A stretch of DNA of 64,000 bases from Chryseobacterium flavum (GTDB lineage Bacteria; Bacteroidota; Bacteroidia; Flavobacteriales; Weeksellaceae). Position numbers and translations under genes: made by a program. The stretch is from the NCBI RefSeq assembly GCF_003385595.1, contig NZ_QNUE01000011.1, forward strand, positions 85,798 to 149,797, read 5' to 3'. The notes beneath the pieces are model-generated. The model made no database searches. It was given only the letters and a program-made list of their open reading frames with translations, and was not told the DNA's origin. Below are positions 25,071 to 34,225 of the stretch, in pieces; the stretch's first letter is position 1; every line of letters begins with the position of its first letter.

Positions 25071-26648
25071 ATGGCAGAAATAAATCCGGCAGAAGTATCT
25101 GCGATCTTAAAACAGCAATTGGCCAACTTCGATACTCAATCAAATGTTGAGGAAGTAGGTACAGTTTTAACCATCGGTGATGGTATTGCTCGTGTATACG
25201 GGTTAGAAAACGTACAATACGGAGAGTTGGTGAAATTTTCTAGTGATGTAGAAGGTATTGTACTTAACCTTGAAGAAGACAACGTAGGTGTTGCTTTATT
25301 AGGTGAAAGTAAATTAGTAAAAGAAGGTGATACAGTAAGAAGAACAAACAGAATTTCTTCAATCAAAGTAGGAGAAGGAATGTTAGGAAGAGTAGTAGAT
25401 ACTCTTGGTAACCCAATCGATGGTAAAGGTCCTATTACTGGGGAATTATATGAAATGCCATTAGAAAGAAAAGCTCCTGGAGTTATTTACAGACAGCCGG
25501 TAACTGAGCCATTACAGTCAGGTATCGTTGCTATTGACTCTATGATCCCTGTAGGAAGAGGACAAAGAGAGCTTATCATCGGTGACAGACAGACAGGTAA
25601 AACTACTGTTGCGATCGATACGATCATTAACCAAAAAGAATTCTTTGATGCTGGTAAACCAGTATATTGTATATATGTTGCTATCGGTCAGAAAGCTTCT
25701 ACTGTAGCACAAATCGTTAAAACTCTTTCTGATAAAGGAGCTTTAGCTTATACGGTAATTGTTGCGGCTAACGCATCAGATCCGGTTCCGATGCAGGTAT
25801 ATTCTGCAATGGCAGGTGCTGCTATCGGAGAGTACTTCAGAGACACAGGTAGACCAGCTCTTATTGTTTATGATGATCTTTCTAAACAAGCTGTTGCTTA
25901 CCGTGAGCTTTCTCTGCTTTTAAGAAGACCACCGGGTCGTGAGGCTTATCCTGGAGACGTTTTCTATCTTCACTCAAGATTATTGGAAAGAGCAGCAAAA
26001 GTAATTGCTGATGATGATATCGCTAAGCAAATGAATGATTTGCCTGAATCTCTTAAGCCTATCGTAAAAGGAGGTGGTTCATTAACAGCCCTTCCGATTA
26101 TTGAAACTCAGGCTGGTGACGTTTCTGCGTATATCCCTACAAACGTAATCTCTATTACAGACGGACAGATCTTCTTAGAGTCTGATCTATTTAACTCAGG
26201 GGTTCGTCCTGCAATCAACGTAGGTATCTCTGTATCAAGGGTTGGAGGTAATGCTCAGATCAAATCAATGAAAAAAGTTTCCGGTACTCTTAAACTTGAC
26301 CAGGCTCAATACAAAGAACTTGAAGCGTTTGCTAAGTTCGGTTCTGACCTTGATGCTGCTACACTAGCGGTAATCTCTAAAGGAGAAAGAAACGTGGAAA
26401 TCCTTAAGCAGCCGGTAAATTCTCCGCTTCCGGTAGACAGCCAGGTTGCTATTATCTACGCAGGTACTGAGAACTTATTGAGAAACGTTCCATTGAACAA
26501 AGTAAAAGAATTCCAACACGAATACATCGAGTTCTTAAGATCTAAGCATCCTGATACAATGGCTGCGATCAAGTCCGGGAAAATTGATGATTCAATTACA
26601 GGTGTTCTTAAGCAGGCAGCTAACGATTTAGCTTCTAAATACAACTAA
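25071..26648 (+). CDS. atpA: F1Fo ATP synthase subunit alpha
   Basis: The 525-residue protein has the beta-barrel N-terminus, Walker A GDRQTGKT (171-178), the [14 protein letters not shown] signature (about 382-395) and the C-terminal helical domain. It forms the non-catalytic nucleotide sites of F1. Its catalytic partner beta (atpD) and epsilon (atpC) are not in the cluster, which is usual for Bacteroidota. Confidence 0.98.
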   Translation: MAEINPAEVSAILKQQLANFDTQSNVEEVGTVLTIGDGIARVYGLENVQYGELVKFSSDVEGIVLNLEEDNVGVALLGESKLVKEGDTVRRTNRISSIKVGEGMLGRVVDTLGNPIDGKGPITGELYEMPLERKAPGVIYRQPVTEPLQSGIVAIDSMIPVGRGQRELIIGDRQTGKTTVAIDTIINQKEFFDAGKPVYCIYVAIGQKASTVAQIVKTLSDKGALAYTVIVAANASDPVPMQVYSAMAGAAIGEYFRDTGRPALIVYDDLSKQAVAYRELSLLLRRPPGREAYPGDVFYLHSRLLERAAKVIADDDIAKQMNDLPESLKPIVKGGGSLTALPIIETQAGDVSAYIPTNVISITDGQIFLESDLFNSGVRPAINVGISVSRVGGNAQIKSMKKVSGTLKLDQAQYKELEAFAKFGSDLDAATLAVISKGERNVEILKQPVNSPLPVDSQVAIIYAGTENLLRNVPLNKVKEFQHEYIEFLRSKHPDTMAAIKSGKIDDSITGVLKQAANDLASKYN

Positions 26649-26660
26649 AAAAATTCAATG

Positions 26661-26717
26661 TTTAAGGTTTAGAATGTAAAGTTTTAAACCTTAAACTTCA
26701 GACCTTAAACTTTGAAC
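26661..26717. repeat. Spacer phrase repeat between atpA and atpG
   Basis: ACCTTAAACTT occurs twice with a 14-bp period (26688-26698, 26702-26712), and its inverse TTTAAGGTTT lies at 26661-26670, so part of it can fold. It fills most of the 77-bp atpA-atpG spacer. Confidence 0.6.
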
Positions 26718-26725
26718 CCAAATTA

Positions 26726-27589
26726 ATGGCAAACTTAAAAGAAATACGAGGCAGAATTACGTCAATTTCATCTACGATGCAGATTACACGTGCTATGAAA
26801 ATGGTTTCCGCAGCGAAACTTAAAAAAGCACAGGATGCAATCGTAATGCTAAGACCTTATTCTGAAAAATTACAGGAGCTTATCCAGAATGTAAATTCTA
26901 GCTCTGATCCTGACCAGATTTCTGTATATGCTCAGAAGAGAGAGGTTAAAAGAATACTTTTCATCGCTGTTACTTCAAACAGAGGTCTTGCGGGAGCTTT
27001 TAACTCATCCATCGTAAAAGAACTTAATATTCAGTTTCAAAACAATTCTCAATATGAAATTGAAGTTCTTCCTGTAGGTAAAAAAGCATTTGATGCGGTA
27101 AGAAAAAGCCGTACAGTATATACCAATGGAAGTTCTGTTTATGATAACCTGAACTTCGACATGGTTGCTAATGTTACAGAAGGAGTAATGGCGAGTTTCA
27201 GAGAAGGTAAATTTGATGAAGTTTATCTTATCTATAACAAATTTATTAACGCAGCGACTCAGGAAGTAACTACAGAACAACTTCTTCCGATCTCAATGCC
27301 TGAAACTAAAGAAGGAGAAGTAGAAACAGATTATATCTTTGAACCTAACAGAGCAGAGATTCTGGATAATCTTATTCCTAAATCTATCAAAACTCAGGTA
27401 TTCAAAGCAATCCTTGATTCAGTAGCATCTGAGCATGGAGCGAGAATGACAGCAATGCACAAAGCTACCGATAACGCACAGGCTTTAAAGAATGATCTTG
27501 TAATCTTCTATAACAAAGCAAGACAGGCAGCAATTACCAATGAAATCCTGGAAATTGTATCCGGAGCAGAAGCGCTGAAAAATTCATAA
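26726..27589 (+). CDS. atpG: F1Fo ATP synthase subunit gamma
   Basis: The 287-residue rotor shaft has the two conserved end helices: MANLKEIRGRITSISSTMQI at the start and the signature KATDNAQALKNDLVIFYNKA with ARQAAITNEILEIVSGAEAL at the end. In the middle is the Rossmann-like domain (AVTSNRGLAGAFNSSI, about 76-91). It is the last gene of the cluster, followed by a terminator. Confidence 0.97.
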   Translation: MANLKEIRGRITSISSTMQITRAMKMVSAAKLKKAQDAIVMLRPYSEKLQELIQNVNSSSDPDQISVYAQKREVKRILFIAVTSNRGLAGAFNSSIVKELNIQFQNNSQYEIEVLPVGKKAFDAVRKSRTVYTNGSSVYDNLNFDMVANVTEGVMASFREGKFDEVYLIYNKFINAATQEVTTEQLLPISMPETKEGEVETDYIFEPNRAEILDNLIPKSIKTQVFKAILDSVASEHGARMTAMHKATDNAQALKNDLVIFYNKARQAAITNEILEIVSGAEALKNS

Positions 27590-27610
27590 GAATTAACTTA
27601 ACATACTATT

Positions 27611-27638
27611 AAAGCATCGATATCATCGGTGCTTTTTT
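27611..27638 (+). terminator. Terminator of the ATP synthase operon
   Basis: AAAGCATCGAT (27611-27621) pairs with ATCGGTGCTTT (27624-27634) with one G-T pair, then a T-run to 27638. Confidence 0.85.
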
Positions 27639-27801
27639 TATGACTGCCAGTTTAAAACTAACAGTTTCCCCCTTAAAACCTTTAATAAAAATAAATTTGA
27701 ATATAGAGTCCTGTTATTTTTTTTATGGCAAAAGAGAGGTATTGTAGAGCCTGGAATTTTTAATCAGAAAGACTTCATTGAAATAAGTTATCTGTAGCAG
27801 A

Positions 27802-27831
27802 TTCAGGTTATTTTTATTTTACATATCTTTG
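27802..27831 (+). promoter_or_regulatory. Promoter of the CNNM/CorC-type gene
   Basis: TATCTTTG (27824-27831) lies 19 nt after TTC (27802-27804, one mismatch from TTG), 28 nt before the start codon. The rest of the spacer 27639-27801 shows nothing. Confidence 0.55.
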
Positions 27832-27859
27832 TACTTAATAAAATATATACAACTTCTAA

Positions 27860-29218
27860 ATGGACTCGGACATAGTCAGGCTTTTGCTGGCCTTATTTCT
27901 TGTTTTACTAAATGGCTTCTTCGTAGCCGCAGAATTTTCAATTGTTAAAGTTCGTTACTCACAAATTCAACTTAAAGCCGCAGAAGGAAATTCTATGGCA
28001 AAGCAGGCAGAGCATATCATCAAACATCTGGATGAATACCTTTCTGCCACACAGTTAGGAATTACATTGGCATCTCTTGCCCTGGGATGGGTGGGAGAGA
28101 GTGCCCTGCATCATATCGTGGAAAATATTTTCCATTCACTTAATATAACTATGAGTCAGGCTTCCATTACTTCGGTATCCCTGATTATCAGCTTCGTATT
28201 AATTACCATTATGCATATTGTATTTGGTGAACTTATTCCTAAATCAATTGCTATCAGAAAATCAGAAGCCACCACAATGGCAACTGCGGTTCCATTAAGG
28301 GTCTTTTATACCATATTTAAACCATTCATCTGGCTGATGAACTCAATGTCAAATGGATTTTTAAGACTTATAAAGATTCATCCGGCTTCAGAGCAGGAGA
28401 TTCACTCCACGGAAGAACTTCAGCTTCTTGTAAAACAGAGTGCGGATAGCGGAGAGATTGAAGAAGAGAATTATGAGATTATAAAAAACGCATTTGATTT
28501 TACAGATCATTCTGCAAAACAGATCATGGTTCCCAGACAAAATATTACTTCCATTGATTTTGAAGAAGACGTAAATGATATTATCAATAAGATCATGGAA
28601 AGCGGTTATTCCCGTATTCCTGTATATGTTGATTCTATTGATAATGTAATTGGAATTTTTTATACAAAAGAGATCATCAGGGAATTTGTTAAAAGAAAAG
28701 GAGACCTGGATCATGAAGATCTTAAAGATCTGATGCGTGACGCATTTTTTGTGGTGGAAAGCAAGAAAGTTTCAGACTTACTGAAAATATTCCAGCAGAA
28801 AAAACAACACCTTGCTATTGTTATTGATGAATTCGGGGGAACAGAAGGGATTATTACGTTAGAGGATATCCTGGAAGAGCTTGTCGGTGAAATTCAGGAT
28901 GAAGAAGACGATGAAGAAAAAATAGTTGATAAAATAGGAGATAATACGTATTGGGTACAGGCTACTCAGCCTTTGGATGAAATCAACGAATTTTTGCCTA
29001 AAAAATTGCCATTATCTGAGGAGAGTGAATACAACTCCCTTGCAGGATTCATTCTTCATGCATTAGAAGAGATTCCTGAGGAAAACCAGGAGTTTGATCT
29101 TGAAAATTATCATTTCAAAATTTTGAAAATGAACAATAAAAGTGTCGAACTTGTAGAGCTGGTCTACCACGAGCCTAATGCCATAGACCATCTGGCAGAT
29201 AAAATCGGAGAAGTTTAA
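27860..29218 (+). CDS. Hemolysin-related CNNM/CorC-family transporter (DUF21-CBS-CorC)
   Basis: The 452-residue protein has an N-terminal DUF21 membrane domain with about four helices (FLVLLNGFFVAAEFSIVKVR near 12-31; LGITLASLALGWVGE near 66-80), two CBS domains (about 215-335, starting IMVPRQNITSID and with GTEGIITLEDILEELVGEI) and the CorC/HlyC C-terminal domain (about 350-435). Such proteins are linked to magnesium or cobalt efflux and resistance; the old hemolysin name is not meaningful. It probably forms a transcript with clpS, 12 bases downstream. Confidence 0.92.
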   Translation: MDSDIVRLLLALFLVLLNGFFVAAEFSIVKVRYSQIQLKAAEGNSMAKQAEHIIKHLDEYLSATQLGITLASLALGWVGESALHHIVENIFHSLNITMSQASITSVSLIISFVLITIMHIVFGELIPKSIAIRKSEATTMATAVPLRVFYTIFKPFIWLMNSMSNGFLRLIKIHPASEQEIHSTEELQLLVKQSADSGEIEEENYEIIKNAFDFTDHSAKQIMVPRQNITSIDFEEDVNDIINKIMESGYSRIPVYVDSIDNVIGIFYTKEIIREFVKRKGDLDHEDLKDLMRDAFFVVESKKVSDLLKIFQQKKQHLAIVIDEFGGTEGIITLEDILEELVGEIQDEEDDEEKIVDKIGDNTYWVQATQPLDEINEFLPKKLPLSEESEYNSLAGFILHALEEIPEENQEFDLENYHFKILKMNNKSVELVELVYHEPNAIDHLADKIGEV

Positions 29219-29230
29219 AAAAAACCGGAA

Positions 29231-29536
29231 ATGAATTTTTATAATAGCATAAAAGACTACGAAAACCCGAAACGGGAATATGAAGAAGAAGTTCTTGTTC
29301 TGGATGATACGGATGATGTCTATAAGCTGGTACTGCATAATGATGATGTCCATACTTTTGATTATGTGATAGACTGCCTGATAGAAATATGCAAGCATAC
29401 TCTGGAACAGGCTGAGCAATGTACCATTTTAGTTCATTACAAAGGCAAATGTACAGTAAAAACAGGCTCCATGGATATTTTGAAGCCTATGCATGAAAAA
29501 TTACTTTCAAGAGAATTAACAAGCGAAATTGTATAA
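29231..29536 (+). CDS. clpS: ClpS, adaptor of the ClpAP/ClpCP protease
   Basis: The 101-residue protein has a variable N-terminal tail and the ClpS core (YKLVLHNDDVHTFDYVID, about 37-54), including the Asp residues that hold the alpha-amino group of N-degron substrates, and CTILVHYKGKCTVKTG (about 76-91). It delivers N-end-rule proteins to the AAA+ unfoldase. Cotranscription with the upstream CNNM gene is likely from the 12-bp spacing. Confidence 0.92.
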   Translation: MNFYNSIKDYENPKREYEEEVLVLDDTDDVYKLVLHNDDVHTFDYVIDCLIEICKHTLEQAEQCTILVHYKGKCTVKTGSMDILKPMHEKLLSRELTSEIV

Positions 29537-29568
29537 AAAAATCCGGCAGATGAATTGCCGGATTTTTT
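29536..29568 (+). terminator. Terminator after clpS
   Basis: A perfect 13-bp stem (29536-29548 with 29556-29568), 7-nt loop; the right arm ends in the T-run. It overlaps the clpS stop codon by one base. Confidence 0.9.
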
Positions 29569-29677
29569 GTTAAAGATCAACGTAATTAAGAAATAACAGG
29601 CAAAGACCGGTCTGATTATTTTAATTGTTTAATTTTTTTATTGATCGTCGCTTAATTCTTCAAATTATATTCCTACA

Positions 29678-29708
29678 TTGTCATATTTTATCTAAAATAG
29701 TATATTTG
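29678..29708 (+). promoter_or_regulatory. Promoter of udk
   Basis: TTG (29678-29680), a 20-nt spacer and TATATTTG (29701-29708), 27 nt before the udk start. Confidence 0.75.
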
Positions 29709-29735
29709 TACCAACTATAAAGAAACAAAAAAAGA

Positions 29736-30350
29736 ATGCTTGTAATAGGAATTGCCGGTGGTACGGGATCCGGCAAAACTACAGTTGTTGACAAGATACT
29801 TCAGCAGCTTGATATTGAAGGAATGAATATCCTTTCTCAGGATAATTATTATCATGACAATCAGAACCTGACATTGACGGAGAGAGAAGCTTTAAATTAT
29901 GATCATCCCAAGTCTATTGATTTTGAACTTCTGATAAAACATGTAAAAGCTTTAAAAAACAATGAGCCGATAGAACAGCCGATTTATAGCTTTGTAACTC
30001 ATTCCAGAACAGGAGATCATGTCACTGTAGAACCTAAAAATGTATTGGTGGTAGAAGGAATTCTGGTTCTTACCAACAAAGAATTACTGAAAGAATTTGA
30101 TCTGAAAGTATTTGTTCATGCTGATTCCGACGAAAGATTAATCAGAAGGATCAGAAGAGATACCCAGGAAAGAGGGAGAGATCTGAGTGAAGTATTGCAC
30201 CGTTATCAGACTACCTTAAAGCCAATGCACCAGGAATTCATCGAGCCGTCTAAAAATGAGGCAGATCTTATTATCCCAAATATGAGACAGAATTCCGTAG
30301 CGATTGATTTTTTAACTACTGTTATTAAAAACTCGTTGAAGAAACATTAA
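29736..30350 (+). CDS. udk: Uridine kinase
   Basis: The 204-residue kinase has the P-loop GGTGSGKT (8-15), the SQDNYYHD uridine-binding motif (about 35-42), NYDHPKSIDF (about 54-63) and RRIRRDTQERGRD (about 134-146). It phosphorylates uridine and cytidine in pyrimidine salvage. One base separates it from the septum formation gene, so both are translated from one message. Confidence 0.96.
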   Translation: MLVIGIAGGTGSGKTTVVDKILQQLDIEGMNILSQDNYYHDNQNLTLTEREALNYDHPKSIDFELLIKHVKALKNNEPIEQPIYSFVTHSRTGDHVTVEPKNVLVVEGILVLTNKELLKEFDLKVFVHADSDERLIRRIRRDTQERGRDLSEVLHRYQTTLKPMHQEFIEPSKNEADLIIPNMRQNSVAIDFLTTVIKNSLKKH

Positions 30351-30351
30351 A

Positions 30352-30708
30352 ATGGAAGAAAATAACCTTATCAAAGACATTAAGCCGAAATCGGAAACAT
30401 TGAAACTTATCCAGAAATATGTTCTGAATAAATATACCATTACGATCTGCCTGTTTTTGGTATGGATGACTTTCTTTGATAAAACCTCATTTCTTGTTAT
30501 TAACGAACTGAATGGTGAAATCAGTAAATATGAAGATCAGCTGGAGTATTACAAACAGGAATACGAAAAGAATGATGCCTTTTATAAAAAACTGATGAAT
30601 AACAAATCAGAAAAGGAAAAATACGCAAGAGAGAATTATTTTATGAAAAAACCAAATGAAGAAATCTTCATTCTGGTGGTAGACAGTACCAAAGTCGCTA
30701 AGAAATAA
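30352..30708 (+). CDS. FtsB/DivIC-like septum formation initiator
   Basis: The 118-residue protein has a short cytoplasmic start, one membrane helix (about 30-49), a coiled coil (about 50-85, EISKYEDQLEYYKQEYEK) and the family end motif KEKYARENYFMKKPNEEIFI (about 86-106). It is expected in the FtsBLQ divisome complex. Position after udk is common in Flavobacteriia. Confidence 0.88.
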   Translation: MEENNLIKDIKPKSETLKLIQKYVLNKYTITICLFLVWMTFFDKTSFLVINELNGEISKYEDQLEYYKQEYEKNDAFYKKLMNNKSEKEKYARENYFMKKPNEEIFILVVDSTKVAKK

Positions 30709-30725
30709 TAAAGTTGAATAGAGAA

Positions 30726-30768
30726 GTTCACTTGTAAAGCAAATTCACTATTGACAATTCACAAATAA
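30726..30768. repeat. Spacer phrase repeat upstream of the mutase gene
   Basis: TTCAC at 30727, 30744 and 30758 and TTGAC at 30751, all in the same direction, form a run of ATTCAC/ATTGAC phrases. The stretch ACTATTGAC with similar flanks recurs at 40592-40614. Confidence 0.55.
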
Positions 30769-30775
30769 AAAACTA

Positions 30776-31939
30776 ATGTCAAATACAGATACACTTTCAA
30801 ACTGGGAAAATTTAGTCAAAAAGCAGCTTAAAACAGAAGATATTTATCCTGTTTTGGAGAAACAGAATCTGGAAGGAATAGAGGTGAAGCCTTTGTACAC
30901 AGAAGTTCAGAAACCTTTGGTAAATCTGCCCAGAGTTGAAGAAAGTACCCATTTGGTAGCAAGATACCACGAAAGTCTGGAAGAAGAAGTATTTGCATTT
31001 ATTCTGGATCATAATGTAGAAAACCTTGATCAGAAGACTCTTTTTGTAAACAATAAAGATCTTGCAGGTCATATCAGTCCTAAAGAAGAAGACCAGTATT
31101 TTTCGTTGATTGATGTATTTAATGAAAAGGAAGGAAATATTGATGATCAGCTGGCAAAAGAGTTATTGGCAAAAGATTTTAAAAGAAACATCTGTGTAGA
31201 TATTTCATTACACCAGAACGCAGGAGCAGCAATATATCAGCAGCTTGGCATAGCTCTGGCAAAAACAAAGGAACTGGTAGAAGCATATGGTGCCGGAATT
31301 TTAAATAATTTGATTTTCAGGATAGCAGTAGGCGGAAATTATTTCTTTGAAATGGCAAAGCTCAGAGCATTTAAAATAGTTTTTAACCAACTTTCAAAAG
31401 AATACGGGCTGGATGAAGTTCCTTACATTTTTGCTGAAACTTCATTACGAAATAAGGCTCTCTCTGACAATGAAAACAACCTGATCCGCTCTACTCTGGA
31501 ACTTGCTTCAGCAATGATCGGAGGAGCAGATGCCGTTTTCTCCAATAATTATCTTGTGGACAGAAGTACGGACAACTCTGAAGAAATCTCTTTCAAGCAG
31601 CAGATCGTTCTGGCCTACGAAAGTATTATCAATGTATTTGAAGATGCTTCCAACGGCAGTTATTATATTGAAGATATTACCCGTCAGTTTGCAGAAAAAG
31701 CATGGAATTTGTTCGTTGAAACAGAAGAGGCGGGAGGATATCTTGAGCTTTTAAAACAGGGAGTTATTCAGAAAAAGATTTATGATCACGCTGTCGAAGA
31801 ACAGCAATGGATTGAAGAAGGGAAAATAAAACTTATCGGGGTTAATTTATACCCGAAACTGGATGTAAAAAAGTCTATTAAAGATCTTTATAACGAAAAT
31901 GAGATAAAAGCTGTTCGTTGGGCTGAAATGTTTGAGTAA
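30776..31939 (+). CDS. mutA: Methylmalonyl-CoA mutase small (non-catalytic) subunit family
   Basis: The 387-residue protein resembles the TIM-barrel part of methylmalonyl-CoA mutase (GAGILNNLIFRIAVGGNYF near 177-195, AMIGGADAVFSNNYLVD near 245-261). It lacks the cobalamin-binding DXHXXG domain, so it is the structural small subunit and not the catalytic one. The catalytic large subunit gene normally follows; here a DinB-like gene follows with a one-base overlap. The length is short compared with about 450-620 for typical small subunits; Bacteroidota versions are often short. The partner must be elsewhere. Confidence 0.8.
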   Translation: MSNTDTLSNWENLVKKQLKTEDIYPVLEKQNLEGIEVKPLYTEVQKPLVNLPRVEESTHLVARYHESLEEEVFAFILDHNVENLDQKTLFVNNKDLAGHISPKEEDQYFSLIDVFNEKEGNIDDQLAKELLAKDFKRNICVDISLHQNAGAAIYQQLGIALAKTKELVEAYGAGILNNLIFRIAVGGNYFFEMAKLRAFKIVFNQLSKEYGLDEVPYIFAETSLRNKALSDNENNLIRSTLELASAMIGGADAVFSNNYLVDRSTDNSEEISFKQQIVLAYESIINVFEDASNGSYYIEDITRQFAEKAWNLFVETEEAGGYLELLKQGVIQKKIYDHAVEEQQWIEEGKIKLIGVNLYPKLDVKKSIKDLYNENEIKAVRWAEMFE

Positions 31940-32379
31940 TGAAAGAAAAACTGATAGATTTATTTGAATACACCTATCATTTCAATACTGAGATGATTAA
32001 AGTTATCTCTGAAAACAGCAAGCTTGTTAATGATAAAACAATCAGCCTCATTAATCATACCCTTAATGCACAGCAGATTTGGAATGCCAGGATACTTGGA
32101 GAAGTAACTTTTGAAGTCTGGCAGATCAATCCTTTTGAATCCCTTGAGAAAATTAACCATGGGAATTTTCTTAAGAGCATTGATATTATCAGTAATCTTG
32201 ATCTGGATACAAAAATAGAATATCAAAATTCAAGAGGGACAAAATTTAAAAACAGCATTTTTGAAATGCTTTTTCATGCAGTCAATCATTCTACTTATCA
32301 CAGAGGTCAAATCAATTTATTGCTTAAAGAGAATGGTATATCTCCGGTATTGACGGATTATATTTTTTATAAGAGATGA
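31939..32379 (+). CDS. DinB-family protein
   Basis: The 146-residue protein has the four-helix DinB/YfiT layout with three conserved histidines for a metal ion (His40 in LINHTLNAQQIW, His117 and His121 in VNHSTYHRGQ). The family includes thiol-dependent enzymes and stress-linked proteins; a specific reaction cannot be named. Its start overlaps the stop of the mutase gene (TAATG), indicating coupled translation. Confidence 0.85.
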   Translation: MKEKLIDLFEYTYHFNTEMIKVISENSKLVNDKTISLINHTLNAQQIWNARILGEVTFEVWQINPFESLEKINHGNFLKSIDIISNLDLDTKIEYQNSRGTKFKNSIFEMLFHAVNHSTYHRGQINLLLKENGISPVLTDYIFYKR

Positions 32380-32450
32380 TTTTTAATATAATAAGGCTGC
32401 GTTTCCACTCAGTAATAATTTTAGCTGTTAACAGCTTATTTTAGCAGTAA

Positions 32451-32480
32451 TTTATAGAGATGCTATTCTGAATATATTTG
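32451..32480 (+). promoter_or_regulatory. Promoter of the THUMP-like methyltransferase gene
   Basis: TATATTTG (32473-32480), with TTT (32451-32453, one mismatch from TTG) 19 nt upstream and 37 nt before the start codon. Confidence 0.5.
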
Positions 32481-32517
32481 ATTACAGCATCGTATCATTT
32501 ACAACCTTAAAAAATCT

Positions 32518-33663
32518 GTGGATACAATATTAAATAAAGAAATCCAGAATTACATCAATGCAAATCTGAATACGGATTTACACGCTCTGCTGCTGAAAAA
32601 ATCTCCGTTTCCGGAAGTTTCCATGCAGGAAATTGTACAGCAGATCAAAGGAAAGCAGGTTGCAGGGAGAAAATTTCCTTTTCTCTTAAAAGAAGGCATC
32701 CTTTTTCCGCCACAGCTTAACCTGGAACAATCATCATCAGAAAAAACTGCCCTTTATAAATCCGGGATTTTAAAAGGGAATACATTTATTGATCTTACAA
32801 GCGGTTTTGGTGTTGATGCCTACTATCTTTCTCAAAACTTTAAGAGTATCACTTTAGTAGAGCAGGACACCACACTTTTGGAACTTGTTGAACATAATTG
32901 GAAAATCTTAAACCGTCAGGCGAGGTTTATCAATCTTAAACTTGAAGATTTTTTGAATGAAACTCAGGAATATTTTGACTTGATTTACCTTGATCCGGCC
33001 AGAAGAGATCAGCAAAAAAATAAAGTATTCCTTTTGGAAGATTTGTCTCCTGATATTCTTGAAATTCAGGAGAAGCTGCGGGCTATATCGGGCCAGGTTG
33101 TTATCAAGCTTTCCCCGCTCATTGATTTAAAATATCTTGTTTCAGTATTGCCGGGTATTTCAAGAATTGATATTATCGCTTTGAAAAATGATGTAAAGGA
33201 AGTTATTGTCTTTTTATCCGATGAAAATACAGATAAGGTTATCTGCAACTGTGTAAACCTTGATAGTGGAGAACCGGCTTTTACATTTAAATTTGGGGAA
33301 GAGGAAACTGCCCGATCTGAATATTCAGAACCTGAAAAATACATTTATATCCCCAATAATGCTATTTTGAAAGCAGGAACTTTTAATTTGATTTCACAGA
33401 AATTCGGATTGAAAAAACTGCATCCTAACAGTCATCTATATACTTTGAACAAAGAAGATAAAAATTTTCCCGGTAGGGTTTTAGAGATGGAAATGATTGA
33501 TTCTAAAGGTATTAAGAAGAAAGAGCAATATAATATTATTTCAAAAAATTATCCATTAAAACCTGAAGAAATTAAAAAGAAATATGCCCTCAAAGACGGT
33601 GGAAATGATTACCTTATTTTTACACAATCCAAAAAAGGCAAAATAATTTTAAAATCAGTCTAA
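32518..33663 (+). CDS. Class I SAM-dependent methyltransferase with THUMP-like domain
   Basis: A 381-residue protein: an N-terminal helical region, a Rossmann methyltransferase core with FIDLTSGFGVDAYYL (about 92-106, SAM motif I) and a DLIYLDPARRD motif IV (about 157-167), and a C-terminal region typical of the THUMP-like proteins of Bacteroidota. The DPARR motif suggests a base or RNA substrate, but the target is not known. Translation appears to start at a GTG; no ATG is available before conserved sequence begins. Confidence 0.8.
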   Translation: MDTILNKEIQNYINANLNTDLHALLLKKSPFPEVSMQEIVQQIKGKQVAGRKFPFLLKEGILFPPQLNLEQSSSEKTALYKSGILKGNTFIDLTSGFGVDAYYLSQNFKSITLVEQDTTLLELVEHNWKILNRQARFINLKLEDFLNETQEYFDLIYLDPARRDQQKNKVFLLEDLSPDILEIQEKLRAISGQVVIKLSPLIDLKYLVSVLPGISRIDIIALKNDVKEVIVFLSDENTDKVICNCVNLDSGEPAFTFKFGEEETARSEYSEPEKYIYIPNNAILKAGTFNLISQKFGLKKLHPNSHLYTLNKEDKNFPGRVLEMEMIDSKGIKKKEQYNIISKNYPLKPEEIKKKYALKDGGNDYLIFTQSKKGKIILKSV

Positions 33664-33668
33664 AAATG

Positions 33669-33699
33669 TTGCCGAAAAAAGCAGGATTTCTTAATTTTG
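33669..33699 (+). promoter_or_regulatory. Promoter of the small lipoprotein gene
   Basis: TTG (33669-33671), a 20-nt spacer and TAATTTTG (33692-33699). The leader of about 95 nt holds a six-codon mini-ORF (MKSLVV) at 33720. Confidence 0.65.
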
Positions 33700-33799
33700 G
33701 GCAATCAAAAAATTAAGCATGAAATCGCTCGTTGTTTAGAAAATTAAAAGAGACTAAGTATTTGCGATTCCATAGGATCTATAAAAAATAAATTTACAT

Positions 33800-34072
33800 A
33801 TGAAAAAATTAGTTATATGTTTAGCGATTGCAACTGTTGCTGTAAGCTGTAAAAAAGTTCCGCAAGGAGGAAACAGAGGTACTTTGAAACTTGAAGAAGG
33901 AGTAGAAAGATATTCTGATGACCCTCAGGGAGGAGCTCACGGACATGAAGCTGCTACAGCAGAGCATAAAGAAGAGGCTCCGGCAAAAGCGGAAGCAGCA
34001 GCTCCTGAAACAGACAGTACGGCAGCTGCAAAACCTGCTGAAGCTGAAAAGGCTCCAAAAGCTGAACACTAA
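33800..34072 (+). CDS. Small Ala/Glu/Lys-rich lipoprotein
   Basis: A 90-residue protein with a lipoprotein signal (MKKLVICLAIATVAVSC, lipobox VAVSC with Cys17), a short segment KKVPQGGNRGTLKLEEGVER and a low-complexity Ala/Glu/Lys/Pro tail (about residues 50-90). It is likely anchored to a membrane by lipid. No domain is recognised, and the tail looks unstructured. It has its own promoter and terminator. Confidence 0.7.
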   Translation: MKKLVICLAIATVAVSCKKVPQGGNRGTLKLEEGVERYSDDPQGGAHGHEAATAEHKEEAPAKAEAAAPETDSTAAAKPAEAEKAPKAEH

Positions 34073-34090
34073 TTAGAAGTCAAAATATAT

Positions 34091-34117
34091 AATGCCCTGT
34101 TTCTGCAGGGCATTTTT
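34091..34117 (+). terminator. Terminator after the small lipoprotein gene
   Basis: AATGCCCTG (34091-34099) pairs with CAGGGCATT (34106-34114), followed by T residues to 34117. Confidence 0.85.
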
Positions 34118-34225
34118 CGTTTAAAAAGTGACTTGACGAATGATGGCAGTAACGTAAGAAAATCCTGTGTTTTTGCTTGGTTCTGAGAGGCATTTTTTTT
34201 AATTTTAGCAAAATAAATTTTTACA

